From Marinobacterium_D sp050908845 (GTDB taxonomy: Bacteria; Pseudomonadota; Gammaproteobacteria; Pseudomonadales; Balneatricaceae), in the NCBI RefSeq assembly GCF_050908845.1, contig NZ_CP194171.1, positions 2,790,001 through 2,854,000 of the forward strand: DNA of 64,000 nucleotides, given 5' to 3'. Position numbers and translations under genes: made by a program. The stretch's first letter is position 1. Each line of letters begins with the position of its first letter. Below, piece after piece: positions 35,301 through 43,240 of this stretch. The notes below the pieces were generated by a model, which was given only the letters and a program-made list of their open reading frames with translations, had not been told where the DNA came from and ran no database searches.

Positions 35301-35634
35301 TGCCGAGCCTGCGGTTACCGCTGAGGACAGCGCTGCCAAGCCTGAAGAGATCGCTACCGAAACCGAAGAAAGCGCGGCTAAAGCCGAGTCCGAGCCCGAA
35401 GCTCAGGCGCCCAGCGAAAGCGAAGAGCCGAAGGCCGAGGAAAAATCGGAGCAGGCTGCAGAGCAGGCGCCCGAAGAGAGCGCACAGCAGGAAGAGACCA
35501 GCTCTAAGCCTGCCCCTCGTCGCCGTACTCGACGTGCACCAAACGACCCGCGCGAGGTACGCCGCCGTCAGTTGAAGCAGGAAACTGCAGACACCGAAGC
35601 CAAGGCTGAAACCGGCAGCAGCAACGACGAGTAA
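32359..35634 (+). CDS. rne: Ribonuclease E
   Basis: A 1091-aa endoribonuclease and scaffold of the RNA degradosome. The catalytic half (1-510) has an S1 domain (about 38-120), DNase I-like active-site acids in VSIDINSARATRGGDIEETA and IGGLIVIDFIDM, and the zinc-link GHVCPRCNGQGTIRD. The C-terminal half (about 510-1091) is disordered. Arg-rich RNA-binding patches (NSRGRNNRRRNDSDRRRSNR, SRSRRRRRSRRRTDN, SRSRRRGRRRRKSDD) are followed by about 400 residues of Ala/Glu/Ser repeats and a conserved tail, APRRRTRRAPNDPREVRRRQ. The catalytic half is conserved; the tail is lineage-specific. A terminator follows at 35655. Confidence 0.97.
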   Translation: MKRMLINATQPEELRVALVDGQRLFDLDIESDSREQKKANIYKGRITRVEPSLEAAFVDYGSERHGFLPLKEISREYFHKQPERGQRPSIKDVLKEGTEVIVQVDKEERGNKGAALTTFISLAGRYLVLMPNNPRAGGISRRIEGDERTQLKEALAGVNIPDQMGAIVRTAGIGRSSEELQWDLDYLLTVWEAITSEAKRAAPFLIYQESNVVIRAIRDYLRSDIGEVLIDDPTVYDQALMFVRQVMPSYEQRIKLYKEQTPLFNRFQIETQIETAFEREVKLPSGGSIVIDPTEALVSIDINSARATRGGDIEETALNTNLEAADEIARQLRLRDIGGLIVIDFIDMTPIKHQREVENRLRDALKLDRARVQMGRISRFGLLEMSRQRLRPSLAESRGHVCPRCNGQGTIRDTESLALSILRLIEEESAKERTAQIRAILPVSVATFLLNEKRREVHAVELRHEVQVVIVPNPNMETPHYEVVRLRDDHSVSTTHDASYTLQPEASEEEPEEAAAPVKREKAAVQAVVPTSRAPSSTTETAPAPEAAPAPVAQQAATQAPSFGQRVVSTLGRLFGIRQEETPAKESEAKPAAAENKESSAPAKDNRSRSSGSGSNSRGRNNRRRNDSDRRRSNRDSDEIITVEQEQALPPIGDSKKSEERSDSDKEKADGSRSRRRRRSRRRTDNNTPDTETSSRRDDKAASDKQDDQSQKDANVKEDSKPTTREEKKTASKDSTSGEEDSRSRRRGRRRRKSDDRVAQRTPLPESEEQTAAVTAEAGEAVNQAQETSSEKPAEEKQADTTKANSAAEATSETAEEAKASEQPTATEAEEAVTAAADAESTESAESAESDSNAAEAEASSEAVTAETAQAKPESESATADAESENAEVEVAAEEASDSETAETEMPKARSSRGRKPRARKAKAEAKAEAEAEAGNEAAQAAAEETASSAENSAQQDEVRADSETGEASDETSSTQAVVEAAEPAVTAEDSAAKPEEIATETEESAAKAESEPEAQAPSESEEPKAEEKSEQAAEQAPEESAQQEETSSKPAPRRRTRRAPNDPREVRRRQLKQETADTEAKAETGSSNDE
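34873..34911 (+). repeat. In-frame short tandem repeats in the rne scaffold region
   Basis: Four units of GCGGAGAGY with small changes, coding AES/TES/AES/AES. A second such tract, GCTAAAGCAGAAGCAGAAGC (about 35130-35158), codes alternating Ala-Glu/Lys. These repeats are prone to length variation by slippage and keep the reading frame. Confidence 0.75.
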
Positions 35635-35654
35635 GTCCCAGCTGCTCCGGCATA

Positions 35655-35685
35655 GAAAAGCCCGCTAATCTCTAGCGGGCTTTTT
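35655..35685. terminator. Bidirectional terminator between rne and murB
   Basis: A 9-bp stem, AGCCCGCTA with TAGCGGGCT, and a 5-base loop are followed by TTTTT on the plus strand. AAAA on the left gives a weaker tract on the minus strand. It serves rne and perhaps the convergent murB operon. Confidence 0.9.
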
Positions 35686-35787
35686 CGTATCTGGCGGGTA
35701 ATATCAGGGACAAGCTGAGTCAAATAGAAGCACAGGCGTTAGACAGCCCACAGATCTGGACCGATCCCGCGGGGCCTGTCAGAATTC

Positions 35788-36804
35788 TCAGGGATAGAAA
35801 CGAGGCTCAGGTTCGAGCTCCACGCCATAGGCATCAAGCACGTCGCGCTGTATCGCGTTGGCGAGTTTCTCAAGCTGCCCTCTGTCACCGCCACCGTAAT
35901 TGACCAGCACCAGTGCCTGTTTCGCGTGAACACCTACGTTCTGCATCCGCCGTCCTTTCCAACCCAGCTGATCGATAAGCCAACCGGCAGCGAGCTTGAA
36001 CCGGCCTTCACCTTCCGGGAAAGAGACCAGCGACGGATAGGCGCTTTTCAGGCGCCTGTGATCCTCAGCCGACACTACGGGGTTCTTGAAAAAACTGCCC
36101 GCATTACCCAGCTCGCGGGGATCCGGCAGCTTTTCACTGCGTATCCGGCACACCGCGTCAAACACTGCTTCAGGCTGCTCACGCTGCTGCGGTGACAGCA
36201 CCTCCCGCAGCGGCGCGTAGCTGGTTACCGTATGCGGCTGACGGCTTAGCAGGAAGCGCACCCGGGTAATGAGGTAGCGGCCGCTTTCTCGCTTGAAGCG
36301 GCTGTCCCGGTAGGCGAAGTCGCAGGATCGATTATCCAGCCAATAGACGCGATCTTCAGCCCAGTCGTAGACCTCCACGGCTTCGATCAGATCCTTAACC
36401 TCGACACCGTAGGCACCGATATTCTGTACCGGCGCTGCACCAACACTTCCCGGTATCAGCGCCAGGTTTTCAAGTCCGTACAGCCCCTGTCCAAGGGAGC
36501 TTCTCACCAGCTCATGCCAGTTCTCGCCTCCACCCACGGTTACACGGACAGACTCCGCATCGAGCGCTTCGAACGCCCTGCCCTCAATGGCGAGCTGAGC
36601 AACAATTCCCGGCACTGCGTCAGCCAGCACCAGATTGCTGCCACCGCCCAGAATAAGCAGCGGCGACGAGGAACGTTTCACCTCATCGCGCAGCTCAAGC
36701 AGCTCGTCAATAGATCTGACTCGGACAAAGCGCTCGGCGACGGCATCAAAACCAAGGGTATTCAGCGCTTTTAACGAAAATCGGGACTGAAAGTGAAGCG
36801 TCAA
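35788..36804 (-). CDS. murB: UDP-N-acetylenolpyruvoylglucosamine reductase
   Basis: MurB, an FAD enzyme, reduces UDP-GlcNAc-enolpyruvate to UDP-MurNAc in peptidoglycan synthesis. The 338-aa type I form has the FAD-binding LLILGGGSNLVLAD, ENLALIPGSVGAAPVQNIGA, CDFAYRDSRFK and ELGNAGSFFKNPVVS. The catalytic Ser is in GSFFKNP, and a Glu lies in the C-terminal LEPEPRF. The start is TTG 36804, overlapping the phosphatase stop by four bases (TTGA), with GGAG 8 bases upstream. It is last in the envelope operon. Confidence 0.96.
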   Translation of the reverse strand: MTLHFQSRFSLKALNTLGFDAVAERFVRVRSIDELLELRDEVKRSSSPLLILGGGSNLVLADAVPGIVAQLAIEGRAFEALDAESVRVTVGGGENWHELVRSSLGQGLYGLENLALIPGSVGAAPVQNIGAYGVEVKDLIEAVEVYDWAEDRVYWLDNRSCDFAYRDSRFKRESGRYLITRVRFLLSRQPHTVTSYAPLREVLSPQQREQPEAVFDAVCRIRSEKLPDPRELGNAGSFFKNPVVSAEDHRRLKSAYPSLVSFPEGEGRFKLAAGWLIDQLGWKGRRMQNVGVHAKQALVLVNYGGGDRGQLEKLANAIQRDVLDAYGVELEPEPRFYP

Positions 36805-37286
36805 CGCAGCAGCTCCGCTTCGAGGTGCGCAAGCAAGCCATCCGATGCGGCTTCAACCAGATCGAGCACCTCCTCGAAACCCCGTTCGCCGCTGGTGTAA
36901 TAGGGATCGGGAACCTCGGCATTCCGCTTGCCGGCAAAATCGAGAAACAGACCCAGATGGCCGGAAAAGCCGGAGGGGCGCAGCGCCTGCAGATTGACAA
37001 GATTCTGCTGATCCATCGCCAGTATGTAGCGATAGCGATCAAAATCCACGGGATCCACCGCCCGCGCGCGCAGCATCGACAGATCATAACCGCGTCGCGC
37101 GGCCATGGCACTGCTACGGGAATCCGGCGAATTACCAACGTGGTAGGCGGCCGTGCCGGCCGAATCCACTTCCAGCAACGCCTCAAGTTCCGGTCGCTGC
37201 GCAAGCTTGCGTCGAAACACCCCTTCCGCGGTGGGCGAGCGACAGATATTGCCCAGGCAGACGAAAAGAACCCCTGTTCTGCTCAT
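36801..37286 (-). CDS. Low-molecular-weight protein-tyrosine phosphatase
   Basis: A 161-aa phosphatase. The catalytic P-loop is VLFVCLGNICRSPTAEGVF (Cys-10, Arg-16), and the general acid is in EVPDPYYTSGERGFEEVLD. Length matches the eukaryote-like LMW-PTP class and not only the Wzb group. No tyrosine kinase or capsule genes are near, so its substrate is unknown. Its ATG shares one base with the kdsB stop, with GGAGGG before it, and its stop overlaps the murB start. It is therefore fully embedded in the envelope operon. Confidence 0.93.
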   Translation of the reverse strand: MSRTGVLFVCLGNICRSPTAEGVFRRKLAQRPELEALLEVDSAGTAAYHVGNSPDSRSSAMAARRGYDLSMLRARAVDPVDFDRYRYILAMDQQNLVNLQALRPSGFSGHLGLFLDFAGKRNAEVPDPYYTSGERGFEEVLDLVEAASDGLLAHLEAELLR

Positions 37287-38053
37287 TATCCCTCCAGCAT
37301 CTGTCGCAAACGTTCCAGATCTTCCGGCGTATCAACGCCGGTCGGCGGCGCCTCGACAGCCTCTTCAACGTGGATACCGGCGCCGTTATACAGGGCGCGC
37401 AGCTGCTCCAGGGACTCGGTCGCTTCGATCGGCGCCGGCGGCCAGGCCACGAAGTCGTTGAGCAGCTTCACCCGGTAGGCATACATGCCGATATGACGCT
37501 GCCAGTTAAACCCCTCAGGCATGGAATCCAGCTTACCGCCCTGGGCCAGGACTGCATCACGGGGCCAGGGAATCGGTGCACGACTGAAGTAGATTGCCAT
37601 ACCACGGTGGTCGCGTATCACCTTGACCACATTTGGGTTCAGCAGGGATTCGGCATCGGTGATCGGCTCTGACAGGGTCGCAATACTGGCTTCAGGCACC
37701 GCTGCCAGGTTATGGGCTACCTGATTGATCACGCGCGGCGGGATAAGCGGTTCATCGCCCTGCACGTTGACCACGATATCATCAGCATAAAACTGCAGCT
37801 TCTTGACCACCTCCTGCAGGCGGTCGGTGCCGGACGGGTGATCGGACGAGGTCATGCAGACTTCTGCGCCGAAACCCGTTGCGCAGCTGGCAATTCGCTC
37901 GTCGTCAGTGGCAACCACCACACGGATCGCCTCACTCTGGCAGGCGCGTTCGTAGACATGCTGCAGCATCGGCTTACCGGCGAGCTGCGCCAGGGGCTTA
38001 CCCGGAAAACGGCTGGATGCGTACCGTGCGGGTATGATTATCGAAAAACTCAT
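37286..38053 (-). CDS. kdsB: 3-deoxy-manno-octulosonate cytidylyltransferase
   Basis: KdsB activates KDO to CMP-KDO for lipopolysaccharide inner-core synthesis. The 255-aa product has the nucleotide-binding IIPARYASSRFPGKPLAQLA, ATDDERIA, MTSSDHPSGTDRLQEVVKK and VNVQGDEPLIPP. All are classical, and the length is normal. It is 6 bp after the Trm112-like gene and overlaps the phosphatase gene by one base (TAATG), which implies translational coupling. Confidence 0.97.
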   Translation of the reverse strand: MSFSIIIPARYASSRFPGKPLAQLAGKPMLQHVYERACQSEAIRVVVATDDERIASCATGFGAEVCMTSSDHPSGTDRLQEVVKKLQFYADDIVVNVQGDEPLIPPRVINQVAHNLAAVPEASIATLSEPITDAESLLNPNVVKVIRDHRGMAIYFSRAPIPWPRDAVLAQGGKLDSMPEGFNWQRHIGMYAYRVKLLNDFVAWPPAPIEATESLEQLRALYNGAGIHVEEAVEAPPTGVDTPEDLERLRQMLEG

Positions 38054-38059
38054 CGGGAC

Positions 38060-38251
38060 TCACTTCTTTTCCGGCAGGCGTTCATCTGCCGTCAATGTGC
38101 GTGCTTCGCTCTCCAGCATCACCGGGATATCATCACGTATCGGGTATGCCAGGCCACTGGTACGACAGACCAGTTCGTTGGTTTCGCGGTTCCACTCGAC
38201 AGGTGCCTTGGACACCGGGCAAACCAGGATATCTAAGAGTTTCTGGTCCAT
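38060..38251 (-). CDS. Trm112 family protein (YcaR-like)
   Basis: A 63-aa zinc-ribbon-like protein of the Trm112/YcaR family. The start MDQKLLDILVCPVSKAPVEW and the end LAYPIRDDIPVMLESEAR are the family pattern. Only two cysteines remain (Cys-11 and Cys-29), so metal binding is doubtful. In many proteobacteria the gene sits between lpxK and kdsB, as here. It overlaps the lpxK stop by one base (TAATG), with GGGAG as ribosome site. Confidence 0.92.
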   Translation of the reverse strand: MDQKLLDILVCPVSKAPVEWNRETNELVCRTSGLAYPIRDDIPVMLESEARTLTADERLPEKK

Positions 38252-39249
38252 TAAGGACTCCCATATTTCTGTTTCAGGCTAACCAGCTTGGTATCCAGCC
38301 AGTCATCAAATTCAGGGGCGAGCCAGGCATCAACCTTGAGCATCCAGATACCGGCGCCCGCCCAGTCACCACATTTTACGGCGTCTTTTTCGGTGATGAT
38401 AACCGGAAGGTCATCAGCAAAGGTCATCTCCTCCGGCCCTATGGCGGAATGATCCGCCAGCGGATGTTCTATGGGGTCAAATCCAAGCTCCCGCAGCGTC
38501 TGAAAAAACCGCGGCGGATGCCCGATACCGGCCACTGCGTGTACCTGCCGGCTTCCGCTCCAGGCTTTCGGTGCAAGGGTCCGGCCCGTGGCCAGCTCGA
38601 CCAGATCACCGCTACGCAGCTCCATGTTGGAGCCCTGCGGATAAGTGAATTGACCGGTGCCGTTCAGTATAACCCGATCGACCTCAGACAGCCTCTCGGC
38701 GGGTTCTCGGAGCGGTCCGGCGGGCAGGCAGCGGCCGTTGCCGAGCCCCCTGGCCGCGTCCACAACGGCGAGTTCGATATCACGGCCAAGGCGGTAATGC
38801 TGCAGGCCGTCGTCACTGAGAACGATATCAACGTCCGCTTTTTCCAGCAGCGCCCTGACAGCAGCAGGACGGTCGGGATCGATCACCAGCGGAACACCTG
38901 TGCGGCGGACAATCAGGCAGGGTTCATCGCCGCCCTCGTCCGCAGGCGTGACGGCATCAACAAAAAAGGGATAGTGCGGCGCCCGGGTAGCGTAGCCACG
39001 GCTGACCACGCCGGGTTTATAACCCCGCTCACGCAGACGCTCGATCAGAGCCAGGGTCAGGGGCGTTTTCCCGCTCCCGCCGACCGTGATGTTACCAACG
39101 ATGATCACCGGCACCGGCGCGTGCCATTGAGTGCCGTCACTGCTGAGCCGATGGCGCCTGCGAGCACTCAATGCCCGGTAGAGCCATTCCAGCGGACTCA
39201 GCAGCGCCAGCCAGGCATCACCCCGATACCAGGCATTCTGAAGTCGCAT
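38251..39249 (-). CDS. lpxK: Tetraacyldisaccharide 4'-kinase
   Basis: LpxK phosphorylates the lipid A precursor at the 4' position on the inner face of the inner membrane. The 332-aa product has an N-terminal membrane-associated segment, the Walker A VIIVGNITVGGSGKTPLTLA, VVSRGYATR, and the DDGLQHYRLGRDIELAVVDA metal/catalytic stretch. ATG 39249 shares a base with the exbD stop (TGATG). The frame remains open far upstream inside exbD but has no homology there. Confidence 0.96.
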   Translation of the reverse strand: MRLQNAWYRGDAWLALLSPLEWLYRALSARRRHRLSSDGTQWHAPVPVIIVGNITVGGSGKTPLTLALIERLRERGYKPGVVSRGYATRAPHYPFFVDAVTPADEGGDEPCLIVRRTGVPLVIDPDRPAAVRALLEKADVDIVLSDDGLQHYRLGRDIELAVVDAARGLGNGRCLPAGPLREPAERLSEVDRVILNGTGQFTYPQGSNMELRSGDLVELATGRTLAPKAWSGSRQVHAVAGIGHPPRFFQTLRELGFDPIEHPLADHSAIGPEEMTFADDLPVIITEKDAVKCGDWAGAGIWMLKVDAWLAPEFDDWLDTKLVSLKQKYGSP

Positions 39250-39668
39250 CAGTCGCCGTCCGGCTCCCGGGTGGAAATACTCAGATGTGTAAAGCCAAGC
39301 TGGCCAGCCACATCCATCGCGGTCACCACTGACTGGTGTGGCGTTCGGGCATCGGCCGTGATGATCATCGGCAGAGACAGGTCGCCCCCGGCGGTTTCGG
39401 CGATGGCACGCCGCAGCGTCTGGGCCTGGGTATTGACCAGGGCCTGGCCGTTGACGCTGTACTGACCTTCTGCATTGATCAGCACATCGATACTCTCGGT
39501 TTGGCTGACCGCTTCTCCGGCACTGGCCTGGGGCAGATCCACATCGAGGTGGGTCTCTTTGGTAAAGGTGGTAGATACCATGAAAAAGATCAGCAACAGA
39601 AACACCACATCGATCAGTGGTGTGAGGTTGATATTGACCTCTTCGCGGCGTTGACGCTGAAACTGCAC
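39249..39668 (-). CDS. ExbD/TolR-type proton channel subunit
   Basis: A 139-aa protein with one N-terminal membrane helix and a periplasmic domain, partner of the ExbB/TolQ protein encoded upstream. The helix region VNINLTPLIDVVFLLLIFFM carries the conserved Asp (near residue 20) that takes part in proton flow. The periplasmic part (about 45-139) has the ITADARTPHQSVVTAMD pattern. The start is GTG 39668, with GGGAGG 6 bases upstream. In pseudomonads the same pair sits in this lpxK operon; it may energise an outer-membrane or envelope process, but no TonB is near. Confidence 0.92.
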   Translation of the reverse strand: MQFQRQRREEVNINLTPLIDVVFLLLIFFMVSTTFTKETHLDVDLPQASAGEAVSQTESIDVLINAEGQYSVNGQALVNTQAQTLRRAIAETAGGDLSLPMIITADARTPHQSVVTAMDVAGQLGFTHLSISTREPDGD

Positions 39669-39690
39669 TCAAACCTCCCGCGTACGGCGG

Positions 39691-40311
39691 TTACTTGAAA
39701 TCCACATCGCGTTCGCCATGAACAATCTCAACCAGTTTGATCGATTCCTGTTCCATGGTCAGCACCAGCGTATCGACCTTGCGCTGAAAATAGCGGTGCA
39801 GCACCAGGGCCGGAATCGCAACAGACAGGCCCGCTGCCGTTGTGATCAATGCTTCGGAAATGCCGCCGGCAAGCACGTTAGCATTGCCCGTGCCCTGGAT
39901 CATGATCTCGGTAAACACCTTGATCATGCCAATGACCGTACCCAGCAGACCGAGCAGCGGTGTTATCGCTGCAATAGTACCCAGGCTGTTGAGGAAGCGC
40001 TCCAGCTCGTGGACTACCAGCGTGGCAGCCTCCTGGATGCTCTCCTTCATGACCTCACGGCCGTGAGCCGAGCTGTTCATGCCGGCAACGACGATAACCC
40101 CAAGAGGACTCTGCTGTTTGATCGCACGCATACGCTCCGGCGTCATCGAGCCGTTGCGCACCAGCTCCCATACTTCAGCAAGAAGTCCGCGCGGAATAAC
40201 TCGCGTTGTTCTGAGCGCCACCAGTCGTTCAACCACAATCGCCAACGCGAGAATAGAGCAGCCAATGATAGGGACCATCAACCAGCCACCCGCTTGAATC
40301 AAATCGAACAC
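39691..40311 (-). CDS. MotA/TolQ/ExbB proton channel family protein
   Basis: A 206-aa inner-membrane protein with three helices (about 10-30, 108-130 and 150-172). Family motifs are GGWLMVPIIGCSILALAIVVE, LNSLGTIAAITPLLGLLGTV and SEALITTAAGLSVAIPALVLH. It forms a proton-driven complex with the ExbD-type protein encoded 22 bp downstream. The start is GTG 40311, with GGAGG 7 bases upstream. It follows comEC by 64 bp. TolQ and ExbB cannot be told apart from sequence alone, but the absence of tolA, tolB and pal argues for an ExbB-like role. Confidence 0.93.
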   Translation of the reverse strand: MFDLIQAGGWLMVPIIGCSILALAIVVERLVALRTTRVIPRGLLAEVWELVRNGSMTPERMRAIKQQSPLGVIVVAGMNSSAHGREVMKESIQEAATLVVHELERFLNSLGTIAAITPLLGLLGTVIGMIKVFTEIMIQGTGNANVLAGGISEALITTAAGLSVAIPALVLHRYFQRKVDTLVLTMEQESIKLVEIVHGERDVDFK

Positions 40312-40375
40312 GTCTTTGCCTCCTGTCCAGCCGGAAGACTACTTTACCATAGCCTTCGACAACCTGAGTAGGTCG

Positions 40376-42616
40376 TTAACCCGCTGTCCAATAACGCCTT
40401 TTTGACCTCCGCCAACGCTTTGTGCCGCACTGGCTTCCAGCCTCAAGCAGAATCGCTCCATCCTTTGCGGTATCGAGTATATCGATGCCCGATCTTTCCA
40501 CCCGTTGCGCCACCTCAGTGGCGGGATGCCCAAATCGATTGAAGCGTCCGCGACTGAAGATAACCACCTCAGGTGACACCCTGTTCAGCAGCAGCTGGGA
40601 GGTTGATGTCGCACTGCCATGATGCCCTGCCACCAGCCAGGTGACCGGCTCAACCGTCTGATCCTGAATCATCACCCGCTCTCCCCTGACGCTTAAGTCT
40701 CCAGGAATCAGCAGCGAACAAACCCCGTTACTGACCCGCAACACACAGGAGAGGTCGTTATCACCTGCCCGGGTAGCCGGCGCCGCCTGAAATAATTCGA
40801 ACTGCACACCCGCCCAGCGCCAGCTGGAACTCTGTTCTGAGCAAGACTGCGCATCAGGCAGGCCTGGCACCTTCTGCCCGACAACTGCCTGCGATACCGA
40901 GACCCCCTGCTGCATTGCCGACAGTCCGCCCATATGATCACTGTCTCCATGACTGATTATCAGAAGGTCCAGCTGACTGATCCTTTTCGCCTCCAGCAGC
41001 GGCTGTATCGCGAACGGATAAGCACTACCTCCAGCGCCGTACGAAGGGCCGGTATCGTAAAGCAGGCGCCCGTCAGCGGTTTCCACCAGCACCGCCAACC
41101 CCTGCCCCACGTCGAACAGCGTCACGTCAAACTCCCCCTTGTCCACCTGATCAGGGGAGGCGGCGAGCAACGGAAAAAACAGAAAAACGGCCGGCCAGCG
41201 CCAGGACAGGGGGAGCAGCTGCAGCCACCAGAAGGCCGCGGCCAATGCCAGTATCACCGCAGGAACTGACGGCGAAGGTAGCGCCAGGTATAGCCCAAGG
41301 CTGTCGCGCAGCGCCTGAAGACCGATCCAGAATGACTCGATCAGTGTGCTCATTCCCTGGGCCAACCAGAGATCCCCGGTTAACAGGACCAGCGGCAGCA
41401 GCACAGGCAGCGCCATGATCCAGAGCGATACCAGGGGAACGGCGATCAGGTTTGCGATGGGTGCCAGAAAGCCGACCTGAAAAAACAGCAGCGCCGTTAC
41501 CGGCAACATGCCCGCAAAAAGCGTGGCCTGCATACGCCACCAACTCAGCGCAACTCCACCCCTTGAGCGCCTTTGTGCCAGTATCCAGAGCAATAGCGCC
41601 ACAGCGCCAAACGAGAGCCAGGCGCCGGGCTCTGTCACCGCCAGGGGCTGCAACAATGTGACGGCAATCAGCGCCCAGCGCCAGCGTAACCAGCCACTCA
41701 CCGGTTTCAGCGTCCACTCGCCGGCAAGAAAAATAAGCACCATTATCAGCGCACGCTGAACCGGTATCGCCATGCCAGACAGCACGGCATACATGAGCGC
41801 AAAGATAGCGGCGAGCAGCAACCCCGAGCGTCTGATACCGATCGCCGATACACCGGCATACATCAGCAGGACGCCCGCCACCCGGGCAAGCATCAGCCCC
41901 AGTCCCGCCATGACAGCGATATGCAAGCCGCTAACCACCATCAGATGAGCGGTCCCGGTTTCGCTGATGAGATCCCACTGATCACTGCCCAGCCCTGAAC
42001 GGTCGCCGAGAACCAGGGCACGGAGTGAGGTTGCAGCCAGGGGTGTAAAAAGGGAATCCAGCCGATCAGCCAGGGACTGGCGCAGCCGCAGCAAACCAAA
42101 CTCCCCTTTCTGCCAGCGCTCGACGCTGCGAATATAGCCCCGCGCGTCTATCCCCCGCTGAAGGTAGCGTTTTTCAAGATCGAAGGCGTACGGGTTGCTG
42201 AGGCCATGCAGTGGAAATAGCCGCACCTCGGCAGTTATACGATCGCCAGCCTGTAATAACCGGTCGCCATCATAGTAGGATAGCTGGATACGTCGCAGAC
42301 GACTGAGGGCCGGCTGCTCCGTGTCGGCTTTGTCAATTGCAAGCACAAAGCTCTGTCGGTTTGCGTTTACGCGGGACAGCGTAACCACAGTGCCCGATAG
42401 TGACAGATCAACCCGGGCAAGATGATCAGGCAACCGATGGTGTAACTGCCAGGCTCCCCAGAAGAACCCCAACAGGCAGGCTAAAATAAAAATCAGCGCA
42501 TGCCGCCTTACACGCCTGAAGGCGCAGGCCACAAGTGCGAAACAGAGCGGAATCCAGATATAAGAAAGCCCGGGGAGTGAGGCAACGACCCACAGGCCGG
42601 CAAGATAAGCGATCAT
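40376..42616 (-). CDS. comEC: DNA internalization channel ComEC/Rec2
   Basis: ComEC forms the inner-membrane channel that takes up single-stranded DNA in natural transformation. The 746-aa product has an N-terminal membrane and OB-like part; the central Competence domain with ALVLGDRSGLGSDQWDLISE, TAHLMVVSGLHIAVMAGLG and many helices; and a C-terminal metallo-beta-lactamase-like domain with LLIISHGDSDHMGGLSAM and VAGHHGSATS. Length is normal. The frame is open to 42748, but ATG 42616 avoids overlapping the divergent DUF2062 gene and follows GAGATCACGG. It starts the operon that runs to murB. Confidence 0.94.
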   Translation of the reverse strand: MIAYLAGLWVVASLPGLSYIWIPLCFALVACAFRRVRRHALIFILACLLGFFWGAWQLHHRLPDHLARVDLSLSGTVVTLSRVNANRQSFVLAIDKADTEQPALSRLRRIQLSYYDGDRLLQAGDRITAEVRLFPLHGLSNPYAFDLEKRYLQRGIDARGYIRSVERWQKGEFGLLRLRQSLADRLDSLFTPLAATSLRALVLGDRSGLGSDQWDLISETGTAHLMVVSGLHIAVMAGLGLMLARVAGVLLMYAGVSAIGIRRSGLLLAAIFALMYAVLSGMAIPVQRALIMVLIFLAGEWTLKPVSGWLRWRWALIAVTLLQPLAVTEPGAWLSFGAVALLLWILAQRRSRGGVALSWWRMQATLFAGMLPVTALLFFQVGFLAPIANLIAVPLVSLWIMALPVLLPLVLLTGDLWLAQGMSTLIESFWIGLQALRDSLGLYLALPSPSVPAVILALAAAFWWLQLLPLSWRWPAVFLFFPLLAASPDQVDKGEFDVTLFDVGQGLAVLVETADGRLLYDTGPSYGAGGSAYPFAIQPLLEAKRISQLDLLIISHGDSDHMGGLSAMQQGVSVSQAVVGQKVPGLPDAQSCSEQSSSWRWAGVQFELFQAAPATRAGDNDLSCVLRVSNGVCSLLIPGDLSVRGERVMIQDQTVEPVTWLVAGHHGSATSTSQLLLNRVSPEVVIFSRGRFNRFGHPATEVAQRVERSGIDILDTAKDGAILLEAGSQCGTKRWRRSKRRYWTAG

Positions 42617-42691
42617 CCGTGATCTCAATTGTTGGCTTAAAGTGTCACTCTCGGCATAATGCCCCCACAAATGTGAGTTAACGCCCCGAAA

Positions 42692-43240
42692 ATGCCGCGC
42701 AAAATATTCAAAAAGTACATGCCGGACCAGCACAAGCTGCGCGCCCACCCCTCTCTGCGCTGGCTAGGGGATCACCTGCACGACCCCAATCTATGGCACC
42801 TGACACGCAAGTCCGTGTCGCGCGCTTTCCTGGTCGGTGTATTCTGCGCCTTTCTGCCCATACCCGGGCAGATGCTGGTGGCAGCGGTACTGGCGCTTTT
42901 ATTCGCAAGCAACCTGGCCATCTCCATTGGCCTGGTCTGGCTCACCAATCCACTCACCATACCGCCGATCTTTTATTTCACCTACCGGATCGGGGCATCA
43001 TTGCTCGATACCCACATCCGGCCCGACATCGATTTCCGCTGGGACCTGGCTTCGCTCCAGTCGGAGTTGGCAGCCATCTGGTGGCCTCTGCTATTGGGCT
43101 CACTGCTAACCGGCGTTCTGCTGGCCATCCTCAGTTATTTTGCCGTCCACTGGTTCTGGATCTGGCACGTCAACAACAGCTGGCGTAAGCGCAGGCAGTC
43201 ACGGTTGCGCCGCTCTCGCAGGTCCAATCAGGACGACTGA
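42692..43240 (+). CDS. DUF2062 family membrane protein
   Basis: A 182-aa protein of the DUF2062 family, function unknown. A basic N-terminus is followed by SVSRAFLVGVFCAFLPIPGQ and IGLVWLTNPLTIPPIFYFTY, the most conserved segments. A final hydrophobic helix (about 132-155) leads into a very basic tail (RKRRQSRLRRSRRS). Two to four membrane segments are likely. It is divergent from comEC with 75 bp between starts, and its last 13 bases overlap the end of the convergent lolD. There is no clear ribosome site. Confidence 0.88.
   Translation: MPRKIFKKYMPDQHKLRAHPSLRWLGDHLHDPNLWHLTRKSVSRAFLVGVFCAFLPIPGQMLVAAVLALLFASNLAISIGLVWLTNPLTIPPIFYFTYRIGASLLDTHIRPDIDFRWDLASLQSELAAIWWPLLLGSLLTGVLLAILSYFAVHWFWIWHVNNSWRKRRQSRLRRSRRSNQDD

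Noticed and set aside
36801..42616. comEC-to-murB block as a new competence/envelope system
   Set aside because: The same gene order is known in pseudomonads; the co-location is ancestral and not evidence of a new system.
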